Source of the DNA: JAAAOZ01 sp964496595
Lineage (GTDB): Bacteria > Chloroflexota > Anaerolineae > B4-G1 > SLSP01
Assembly: GCA_964496595.1 (NCBI GenBank)
Contig: CAZCAI010000006.1
Location: 1-64,000, forward strand
Direction: 5' to 3'
Length of the DNA stretch: 64,000 bases
The notes under the pieces: model-generated
Seen by the model: only the letters and a program-made list of their open reading frames with translations
What the model was told of the DNA's origin: nothing
Database searches by the model: none
In this document: in pieces, positions 58,501-64,000 of the stretch
Layout of the letters: every line of letters starts with the position of its first letter
Position numbering within the stretch: position 1 is the stretch's first letter
Program-made: the position numbers and the translations under genes

Positions 58501-58806
58501 TTAAGATAGAGGCGAGAAAACCTCGTCTGCCAGGTCGGAAATCGGATCCTCACCCTCTTCCTCTGTCTTTTCTGGCTCCTCACCCTTTGGATACCACTTA
58601 CCTCTTTCCTTATCCTCTATGAACTCCTGTTTGACGGCATGCATCGCATCGCGGTGCGCTACCGCCTCTTGGCCCAACTCGCCGCCCATCTGCTCCTTGT
58701 ACGAATCCCAAGATTTCTGATAGGCCTCCAGATAAATCTCTTGCGCCTCATCTGGCAGCACATCTCGCAAGATCTCGGAAATATCCTCAATTTTCTCGTA
58801 TCGCAT
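58501..58806 (-). CDS. ChaB-family protein
   Basis: A 101-residue protein with the ChaB pattern: LPDEAQEIYLEAYQKSWDSY near 18-37, then AVAHRDAMHAVKQEF and WYPKGEEP. ChaB proteins were linked to the ChaA cation antiporter and may be regulatory, but their role is unclear. A GGGAGG site precedes the start and a strong terminator follows, so it is monocistronic. Confidence 0.82.
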   Translation of the reverse strand: MRYEKIEDISEILRDVLPDEAQEIYLEAYQKSWDSYKEQMGGELGQEAVAHRDAMHAVKQEFIEDKERGKWYPKGEEPEKTEEEGEDPISDLADEVFSPLS

Positions 58807-58892
58807 TGTTAGCCTCCCGGTCTACAATTGTGTGAACATTCATTACTCGCACCAACTTCCCTTCATCCTTACCATATCAAAAATTATCGCTT

Positions 58893-58960
58893 CCAACGGC
58901 GGGATACCGTCAGACATGATGATGACGTTGGTTAGGAACGTTGGGATTGCGTTGGGAGGC
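58893..58960 (+). repeat. 68-bp direct repeat, copy 2
   Basis: The second copy of 58353-58420. The two copies bracket the chaB gene in direct orientation, which could allow loss of the gene by recombination. It ends 11 bp before the HNH gene's stop codon. Confidence 0.65.
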
Positions 58961-58971
58961 TACCGTTATGA

Positions 58972-60054
58972 TCACAGCATATTGCGCAAATCTGTGTCAT
59001 CCCGGTTGCTTTTACCGATGTTGCATTTGCTACACAGTGTTTGGAGGTTGGCTATCTCATCCGTACCGCCCTTGGAGCGGGGTACAATGTGATCGACGTG
59101 CAATATAACGCCATCCTGTTTGGTCGAACGCCCACAACTGCAACACGTCCAGTTATCTCTGGCTAACACCTCCCACCACAGCCCGGCACGCACATACGTG
59201 TAACTGTCCAGTTCTGGTATCTCGATGTCCGCTTCTTCACTCCCCTTATCTGGTTTAACTGCCTCTTCGTCGTCCTCTGGCGGCGATTCATCCCGAGGCT
59301 TCACATACCATGCCTGCAATTTGGCTAACATCTCTCCCAAACGTGGGTCTTTACCTTTCTCAATCAAGACCATGGAATCGACGATGGGGTACAGGGCAAC
59401 AAAGGCCGATATCAGTGCATATAAGCCGTGTTTGATATCCACGGGGAAGTAACGGTAAGCAGAAGTAAGCCATCCACCACTCCCCTCATCAGTAAGCGAA
59501 AATGCATCCTCCGGGCCGCCAAATCTATGGTTATCTCTGTCATATATCGCACGATAGGCGACGCGATTCATAGAAAGGATAGGCCAAAGTGTTTCTCTGT
59601 GTTCGCGAATCATTTGGGTGACGATATTGACCAGGTTTTCATCAATATGATAACGGTAGGGAGCCAACTCGACACCCATATAGCCTTTTGGATACACCGT
59701 GTAGGTAAGATAAGTCGCATGATAGTGATAGTGTGTGCCATCCCGATGTTTGGTGATCAGCACTTCTTTGTTTATCCGTTTGCCACAAATCCCCACATAC
59801 ACCTCTGGACGGAAGTGGGTAACTTTCGCATTTTTTCTATTGCTGGGGCGATACGCAAACGTCATCCGCTCGTAGGGATTGACCTCATAAATTTTCCGCA
59901 CCCATTCCAGAGTATGCCGGAGCAACATTTCCATCCGGGGGAAGAAGTAGTTTTGCAGCGTGGCAATGCGGGTTTTGACATCGGGGATTTTGAAGATCTC
60001 GCTGTCTTGCGGTTCAAAGACAATCTCACGCAACTCGATCAGTTTCTTGGGCAT
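58972..60054 (-). CDS. HNH endonuclease with uncharacterised N-terminal domain
   Basis: A 360-residue protein. The C-terminal HNH domain (about 290-360) has WEVLARDNWTCCSCGRS, LHVDHIVPRSKGG and LCSKCNIGKS, with CxxC pairs for structural zinc. The long N-terminal domain (about 1-265) contains YVGICGKRI, RDGTHYHYHATYLTY and FSLTDEGSGGWLTSAY, and I do not recognise it. It is followed by an acidic linker. The base composition is lower in GC than the operons before it. Stand-alone HNH proteins with an extra sensor-like domain are often phage- or defence-related, but no companion gene is certain. Confidence 0.78.
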   Translation of the reverse strand: MPKKLIELREIVFEPQDSEIFKIPDVKTRIATLQNYFFPRMEMLLRHTLEWVRKIYEVNPYERMTFAYRPSNRKNAKVTHFRPEVYVGICGKRINKEVLITKHRDGTHYHYHATYLTYTVYPKGYMGVELAPYRYHIDENLVNIVTQMIREHRETLWPILSMNRVAYRAIYDRDNHRFGGPEDAFSLTDEGSGGWLTSAYRYFPVDIKHGLYALISAFVALYPIVDSMVLIEKGKDPRLGEMLAKLQAWYVKPRDESPPEDDEEAVKPDKGSEEADIEIPELDSYTYVRAGLWWEVLARDNWTCCSCGRSTKQDGVILHVDHIVPRSKGGTDEIANLQTLCSKCNIGKSNRDDTDLRNML

Positions 60055-60170
60055 ATACTCAGCTCATAGACATGACTCATTACAATGGGGCTATCAAAAG
60101 ATTTTAGTGGCACAGTATCCTATTGCCACTCATTGCGCAATGCCTTCTGATAAGGCCGTTCCAAGAAAAT

Positions 60171-60226
60171 AAATCTCCCAACAACAAGTGATTTTCCGAG
60201 GAAAAGGCGTCAGGTTTGGGAGGTTT
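60171..60226 (-). terminator. Weak terminator-like hairpin
   Basis: Arms AAATCTCCCAA and TTGGGAGGTTT (10 of 11 pairs) enclose 34 nt, with TTTATTTTC following on the minus strand. It lies after the small minus-strand ORF at 60243-60422. Confidence 0.35.
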
Positions 60227-60242
60227 TAAATCCTGGAACTAC

Positions 60243-60422
60243 CTAAGCCAAGCCCTCTTCTTCCCATTTCAAGATACCGCTATATTTGAGCCGATTATGT
60301 TGAGTCATATAGATATGAACCAGCTCTTGTAACATTTCCTCGACATTGCCGTTGAAGTGCTGATTGAGTAGTTCTGCTATCTGTTGCTCTAAAGAGCGAT
60401 CATTGATTTCCACGGTAAGCAT
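60243..60422 (-). CDS. Small antitoxin-like protein
   Basis: A 59-residue ORF, MLTVEINDRSLEQQIAELLN then NVEEMLQELVHIYM, with the strand-helix-helix layout and size of type II antitoxins. GTGAGGT precedes the start. No toxin gene is intact beside it: the 138 bp upstream of 60458 hold no convincing ORF. It is therefore either an orphan antitoxin or an unrelated small protein. Confidence 0.5.
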   Translation of the reverse strand: MLTVEINDRSLEQQIAELLNQHFNGNVEEMLQELVHIYMTQHNRLKYSGILKWEEEGLA

Positions 60423-60596
60423 AGATACCTCACTCTCATAGCTTATGCTAATGGCCACCTACCATTGCGCTAGGTTCAGCCGTCATCGCGTCTCTCGATT
60501 GCTCAACCAGATAATACAATCAATATCCCGGAAGTCCAGTACGTTGATAAGGAGTAATCACAACATCTTTAACCATTTTGGCACAATCTCATCTCA

Positions 60597-61001
60597 TTAT
60601 CCACGTCTTCTCTTTTCCAGTGCTTGATGCATCTCTCGGCAGCGATCAAGCCAGAGCGCCTCATACTCATCCGGTGATATGACACTATCCTTCAGATCGG
60701 CGATGGTATAGATGCCTTCCGTCTGGCACCATTCCACGCAGATTCGATAAGCCTCCCAGTCCAACGCATCCTCATCCCAGAAGACCCTGATCTCTGAAAC
60801 GCCGCCCAAAAACGCCGCGAAGGCCCGCGTGTGACCATCCGTGAAGATCACACGGTCATCCAATTCCTTCACCGGGATGGGGGTAAGGGCTTCAGGCGTC
60901 GGCGGATGAAATCTCTCCATGATCCGAGAAAGCTTGCCAGAGCTGATAAATAACTGGCTGGGTTGAATCTCATCGAGTTTTCTCAGGAATATCTTGGTCA
61001 A
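60597..61001 (-). CDS. ParB-like (sulfiredoxin-fold) protein, TTG start
   Basis: A 134-residue protein starting at TTG (61001), with AGGAGG six bases upstream; ATG-based frames begin further up without such a site. It opens MTKIFLRKLDEIQPSQLFIS, and the middle part with VIFTDGHTRAFAAFLGGV (about 68-85) is the ParB/Srx-like nucleotide-binding motif. The C-terminal region is helical. Stand-alone ParB-like proteins occur as small DNA-associated or DndB/toxin-linked proteins, so the function is open. Confidence 0.7.
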   Translation of the reverse strand: MTKIFLRKLDEIQPSQLFISSGKLSRIMERFHPPTPEALTPIPVKELDDRVIFTDGHTRAFAAFLGGVSEIRVFWDEDALDWEAYRICVEWCQTEGIYTIADLKDSVISPDEYEALWLDRCREMHQALEKRRRG

Positions 61002-61062
61002 GTTGCGCCTCCTGATTCCTGACGTTAGATGAGGCCCGTAAGATAAGAGGTCACTATTCCCC

Positions 61063-61893
61063 TCATTCCCGTTCGCGGCGGACGTGCATCCCCTGCAACG
61101 CTTCGATGACGTCATCTACCAAAGAGGAGAGGAAGTTCAGCAACCCTTCCAGCGTAGCATCTAAAATATCGGGCGAGATGTCACCTATCCGGCGCAGGGT
61201 GGCCTTGAGTTGGGCGACATCCGCCGCCTCGCCTTGACCCACCATCTCCTGCACCTGATGCAGCGCCTGGTGCAGCTTCACCTTCTCCGCCGGCGAGAGG
61301 TCGGGATGCGCGTCGATGCTGGCGTCGAGATGTCCGAAGAACTCCGGCATGGTGGCCGCCTCATCGACTCGGATGCGCGTGCGCGCGCCCTCTTGAGGAT
61401 GCACCTCGGTGACGCCGATCTCGGCGTCCAACGCCTGCGCGCCGCCCTTGACGTTACCGTAGAGATATTCGCCCGCGCCCTGGTTGTAGCCCTCGCCCGC
61501 CGTGATGGTAGTATCGGGCACGACGTCCGTGGCGGTCACATCCTCTTCGATCCGGTTAGCCTCCTCGCGATTCTCCGGCGCGATGGCGCGATGGAACTCC
61601 TCCATAAAGGCATTGAGCCGCCGGCCTAATGCCGGATCGGCTTCGATCATCGCCTCCAACGCACCGATCAACTGGGGTTCGACGCCCACCGGGTCGGTCT
61701 GGAACGCCGGCCACAGCGATTCGTAGGGCGATACCGTGTCGCGTCGCCCCGGCGCGGACTGCAACCGGTCATCAAGTACGCGCGCCATATCCTCCGCGAC
61801 GGCGACGGCCTCCGCGCCATACTGCGCCCGCAACGTCTCCCCTTCCGTCTCCTCGAATTCCCGTAAAATCCTCACAGTTTCCTGAACACTCAT
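61063..61893 (-). CDS. Hypothetical acidic protein
   Basis: A 276-residue protein of unknown family: MSVQETVRILREFEETEGET at the start, a central region with EEFHRAIAPENREEANRIEE and a low-complexity turn-rich part, then helical segments with AEKVKLHQALHQVQEMV and LLNFLSSLVDDVIEALQGM. No signal peptide or membrane segment is seen. The frame runs on upstream through the scaffold gap, but the ATG at 61893 with AAGGAGCC before it is the sensible start. It is 62 bp from the ParB-like gene and may form an operon with it. Confidence 0.6.
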   Translation of the reverse strand: MSVQETVRILREFEETEGETLRAQYGAEAVAVAEDMARVLDDRLQSAPGRRDTVSPYESLWPAFQTDPVGVEPQLIGALEAMIEADPALGRRLNAFMEEFHRAIAPENREEANRIEEDVTATDVVPDTTITAGEGYNQGAGEYLYGNVKGGAQALDAEIGVTEVHPQEGARTRIRVDEAATMPEFFGHLDASIDAHPDLSPAEKVKLHQALHQVQEMVGQGEAADVAQLKATLRRIGDISPDILDATLEGLLNFLSSLVDDVIEALQGMHVRRERE

Positions 61894-61918
61894 AGGATAC
61901 AGGCTCCTTCCGTATTTA

Positions 61919-61966
61919 AAGCAACAAAGCAACAAAGCGACAAAACAACAAAGCGACAAAACAACA
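61919..61966. repeat. AACAAAGC/GACAAAAC tandem repeat at contig end
   Basis: Roughly 48 bp of short tandem units (CAACAAAGCGACAAAA). They run into the N gap, and the right flank starts with two ATTCGCA units and ATTCTAAATTCCAAATTGC. A variable repeat broke the assembly here. Confidence 0.7.
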
Positions 61967-62066
61967 NNNNNNNNNNNNNNNNNNNNNNNNNNNNNNNNNN
62001 NNNNNNNNNNNNNNNNNNNNNNNNNNNNNNNNNNNNNNNNNNNNNNNNNNNNNNNNNNNNNNNNNN
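61967..62066. other. 100-N scaffold gap
   Basis: A placeholder gap between a tandem repeat and a short ATTCGCA repeat. The flanks are not homologous, and the true length is unknown. Confidence 0.9.
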
Positions 62067-62161
62067 ATTCGCAATTCGCAATTCTAAATTCCAAATTGCA
62101 GAATCGGCTACTGGAAATATTTCCTAAATGTAAAAACGTCAAATCGAATGGTAGGGCAACG

Positions 62162-62590
62162 TCAGTAGCGGCGGATTTTGGGTGGTTTTCGCAGATCTTT
62201 GACGCGGCTGCGATGCTGTTTGTTCTCCAATCGCCGCTCGTCCACCGACTTGGGCGGCCTGGTCTCGCGTCGAGACTTGGGTTTCTGGGCCGCCTTGCGC
62301 AGCATCTTGATCAGACGGCGGCGCGCGGCCTCGCGATTGCGCGTCTGAGAGCGGTACGCGCTCGATTCGATGATCAGCGTGCCGTCCTGGGTCATCCGAT
62401 TCCCGGCCAGGTCGGCCAATCGCTCGCGCATATCCGCCGGCAGCGACGAGTTGTTGACGTCGTAACGCAATTGAACCGCCGTCGCGGCCTTGTTCACGTG
62501 CTGGCCGCCCGGCCCCGACGCGCGCACAAAGGCGTAATCGATATTTCGCTCGTCGATTCTCACATTATTGGTGATTTTGATGCGGGACAT
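62162..62590 (-). CDS. arfB: ArfB-type peptidyl-tRNA hydrolase (GGQ)
   Basis: A 142-residue stop-codon-independent release factor that rescues stalled ribosomes. The catalytic GGQ is at 28-30 (RASGPGGQHVNK), followed by the RF-1 fold and a Lys/Arg-rich C-terminal tail (KSVDERRLENKQHRSRVKDL) that inserts into the mRNA channel. AGGAG precedes the start. Confidence 0.92.
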   Translation of the reverse strand: MSRIKITNNVRIDERNIDYAFVRASGPGGQHVNKAATAVQLRYDVNNSSLPADMRERLADLAGNRMTQDGTLIIESSAYRSQTRNREAARRRLIKMLRKAAQKPKSRRETRPPKSVDERRLENKQHRSRVKDLRKPPKIRRY

Positions 62591-62645
62591 ATCAATCTCC
62601 TACACTATTGACTCAGTATCTTTCATTTGGGCAGCTAATATGCAA

Positions 62646-62750
62646 ACCGTATTTCGTAATGCGTGTTGCGTAGCAGCTCTTGTGGGGAATTAAGATCAAT
62701 CCAGAGGTGAACTACTTACGTAATACGCAATACGGAATACGCGCATACGA
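62646..62750. repeat. CGTATTCCGTA palindromic repeat, copy 3
   Basis: Arms CGTATTTCGTAATGCGTG and ACGTAATACGCAATACGG lie around an unrelated centre, between ArfB and the HEAT protein. Confidence 0.65.
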
Positions 62751-62789
62751 TATATTCACTAACTAAGATGAAACCCACCCTATTGATGC

Positions 62790-63584
62790 TTACTCCCACA
62801 TTTCCCCGGTGATGGCCTCCAACGCATCGACCATCGCCTCGCGGACGTCCGCGTCCTGTTCCGCTTCCAACGCTGCGCTAAGCGGTTCGACGGCGCGCTC
62901 GTCCTCCATTCGCCCCAACTCCACGGCAGCGACCTGACGCGCTTTCGCTTGCGGGTGATCTAAGAGCTTTGTCAGCAGCGGGACCGCGCGCGGGTCCTCG
63001 ATCTCGCCCAGCGCCCACGCCGCCGGGGCATGCGCGCCGCTCTCCTCATCTTGAAGCATGTCCACCAGCGAGGGCACGGCGGGCGCGCCGACCTCGCTCA
63101 ATGCCTCCGCCGCTGCCCAGCGCACGCCCATATCCTGCGCCTGGAGCATCGGCGCGAGGTGCTTCACTGGCTCCGCATCGATCTGGACCACGGCTTTGGC
63201 CGCGACTTTGGGCGCGGCGCCCTCGCGAACCGCATCCACCAGAGAGGCTATCGCCTGGGGATCTCCTATCTTCCCCAACGCACGGGCCGCGGCGCGTTGA
63301 ATCTGCGGTGACTCATCCACCAGCAGCTTGGCCAGTGGCTCGACCGCGCGCGCATCGCCGATCTCGCCCAGTGCCGTAATCGCGGCGATCCGAACGTCAT
63401 CACCCTCCAGCACGGCCACCAAAGGCTCCACGGCCTGGTCATCGGCCAACCGCCCCAGCGCCGCTATCGCGGCACAGGTTTGATCGTGGCGCTCCGCCAG
63501 CGTTGAAATCAGTTCCCCGACCTCCCCCTCAGCTTCCAGTTGCTCAACGGACGGGGGGCCAAAAAGGTTCTGCAAAAATGACAC
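62790..63584 (-). CDS. HEAT-repeat (PBS lyase-like) protein
   Basis: A 264-residue protein made of about seven HEAT/PBS-lyase repeats (pattern AIxALGxIGDxxAVxPL, from about 38 to 255), so a helical scaffold for protein contacts. It starts with GTG at 63584, after AGGAGGAG. No catalytic residues are expected. Confidence 0.9.
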   Translation of the reverse strand: MSFLQNLFGPPSVEQLEAEGEVGELISTLAERHDQTCAAIAALGRLADDQAVEPLVAVLEGDDVRIAAITALGEIGDARAVEPLAKLLVDESPQIQRAAARALGKIGDPQAIASLVDAVREGAAPKVAAKAVVQIDAEPVKHLAPMLQAQDMGVRWAAAEALSEVGAPAVPSLVDMLQDEESGAHAPAAWALGEIEDPRAVPLLTKLLDHPQAKARQVAAVELGRMEDERAVEPLSAALEAEQDADVREAMVDALEAITGEMWE

Positions 63585-63722
63585 GTCTCCTCCTACAAGT
63601 TAGTTAAAAGTTGCAAGTTACAGGTTAAAAGTTATCTCTATTGAGGAAACTAAAAACTCACCACAGAGGCGCAGAGGGCACAGAGATTTTCAAAAATTCT
63701 CATCACCACGCTACGCCCTCAG

Positions 63723-64000
63723 TTATGTCTTCAAAAATGTTATTCCATCCTCTTCGATGTTGCGATAGAGAAGCAGCCGGTCGCGTTGCATCCGATTGTA
63801 CTCCGCCGGAATCTTGATTACCGTTGACATCACAACGCCATACTCAAGTTCCACATCCCAGGCGATATCGGTGATTTGTTTCCAGTGCTTCCAATGTTCA
63901 TCTTCAGGAAAGCGCACGACAATCAACACGTCGAGGTCTGATTCCGCGTCAAAATCACCCCGCGCCTTGGAGCCGAACAGATCCACACGCAATAAATCAT
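63723..64000 (-). CDS. Minimal nucleotidyltransferase (MNT-type), 5' end outside window
   Basis: At least 89 residues with the GSKARGDFDAESDLDVLIVV catalytic core (Gly-Ser and the two Asp) of the DNA polymerase beta-like minimal nucleotidyltransferases. In many MNT/HEPN pairs such proteins are antitoxins that AMPylate or neutralise a HEPN toxin. The frame is open to the window edge, so the N terminus lies beyond 64000. No HEPN gene is visible in the 138 bp downstream, where only a short AT-rich region with CACAGAGGCGCAGAG repeats lies. Confidence 0.85.
   Translation of the reverse strand, partial: DLLRVDLFGSKARGDFDAESDLDVLIVVRFPEDEHWKHWKQITDIAWDVELEYGVVMSTVIKIPAEYNRMQRDRLLLYRNIEEDGITFLKT

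Noticed and set aside
58220..58504. A 94-codon plus-strand frame downstream of chaB
   Set aside because: It runs through a dispersed repeat and the chaB terminator, and its product has no recognisable pattern.
60459..60596. A toxin remnant next to the antitoxin-like ORF
   Set aside because: Short minus-strand peptides can be read there, but none extends beyond about 20 residues and none matches a PIN or RelE pattern convincingly.

Overview
The window looks like a scaffold from a mesophilic, GC-rich member of the Chloroflexota (Anaerolineae-type). This is inferred from several things seen together: secreted proteins with long Thr/Pro linkers and a C-terminal YLPLVMR-like tail, a 6049-residue multi-domain surface protein, the gene families present, and intergenic regions full of short palindromic repeats. 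No rRNA, tRNA or CRISPR array was recognised. There are three 100-N scaffold gaps (25334-25433, 37677-37776, 61967-62066).

Layout. 1-5.9 kb: a hybrid sensor kinase, then a divergent GyrI-like protein / WYL-regulator pair with a palindromic operator candidate. 6.0-13.2 kb: a tight, overlapping plus-strand operon. It runs ArsR-type repressor, a 47-residue Cys/His-rich mini-protein, two MsbA/BmrA-like ABC exporter halves, a MOT1-like molybdate/sulfate permease, and a DrrA/DrrB-like ABC-2 pair. A sigma70-type promoter and an inverted repeat precede it and a strong hairpin follows it. 14.0-32.3 kb: one giant exported protein. An artefactual gap splits it into two frames: 55 bp are duplicated on either side of the Ns, and removing 155 nt restores one ORF. 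33.2-36.4 kb: a secreted conserved hypothetical protein, then a coiled-coil protein paired with an SPFH/SHOCT protein. 36.8-45.7 kb (minus strand): a membrane protein, PlsX (gapped), a DnaQ-DinG exonuclease-helicase, valyl-tRNA synthetase and a T-box leader. The leader is separated from valS by an AT-rich DUF4177-like gene and a MITE-like insertion. 45.8-48.0 kb: a secreted M23 peptidase and an SRAP (HMCES/YedK) protein. 48.2-58.8 kb (minus strand): a stress and membrane-homeostasis cluster of DAG-kinase-like, YihY, CopB-type P1B ATPase, short HPF, PII-type ATPase, App1-like phosphatidate phosphatase and ChaB. 59-64 kb: an accessory stretch with an HNH nuclease, a small antitoxin-like ORF, a ParB-like protein, an unknown acidic protein, ArfB, a HEAT-repeat protein and a truncated minimal nucleotidyltransferase.

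How it fits together. The ArsR operon reads as a metal- or oxyanion-responsive transport unit with a thiol-rich peptide. The 48-58 kb cluster joins ion pumps, ribosome hibernation and lipid-phosphate enzymes, which suggests stress or dormancy physiology. Intergenic space is dominated by several repeat families, some nested and some with terminal inverted repeats and likely 8-bp target duplications. One of these elements sits inside the valS leader region.

Most likely undescribed items: the Cys-rich peptide operon, the 6-kilo-residue surface protein with a whole module inserted into a beta-propeller, and the T-box leader now facing an unrelated gene.
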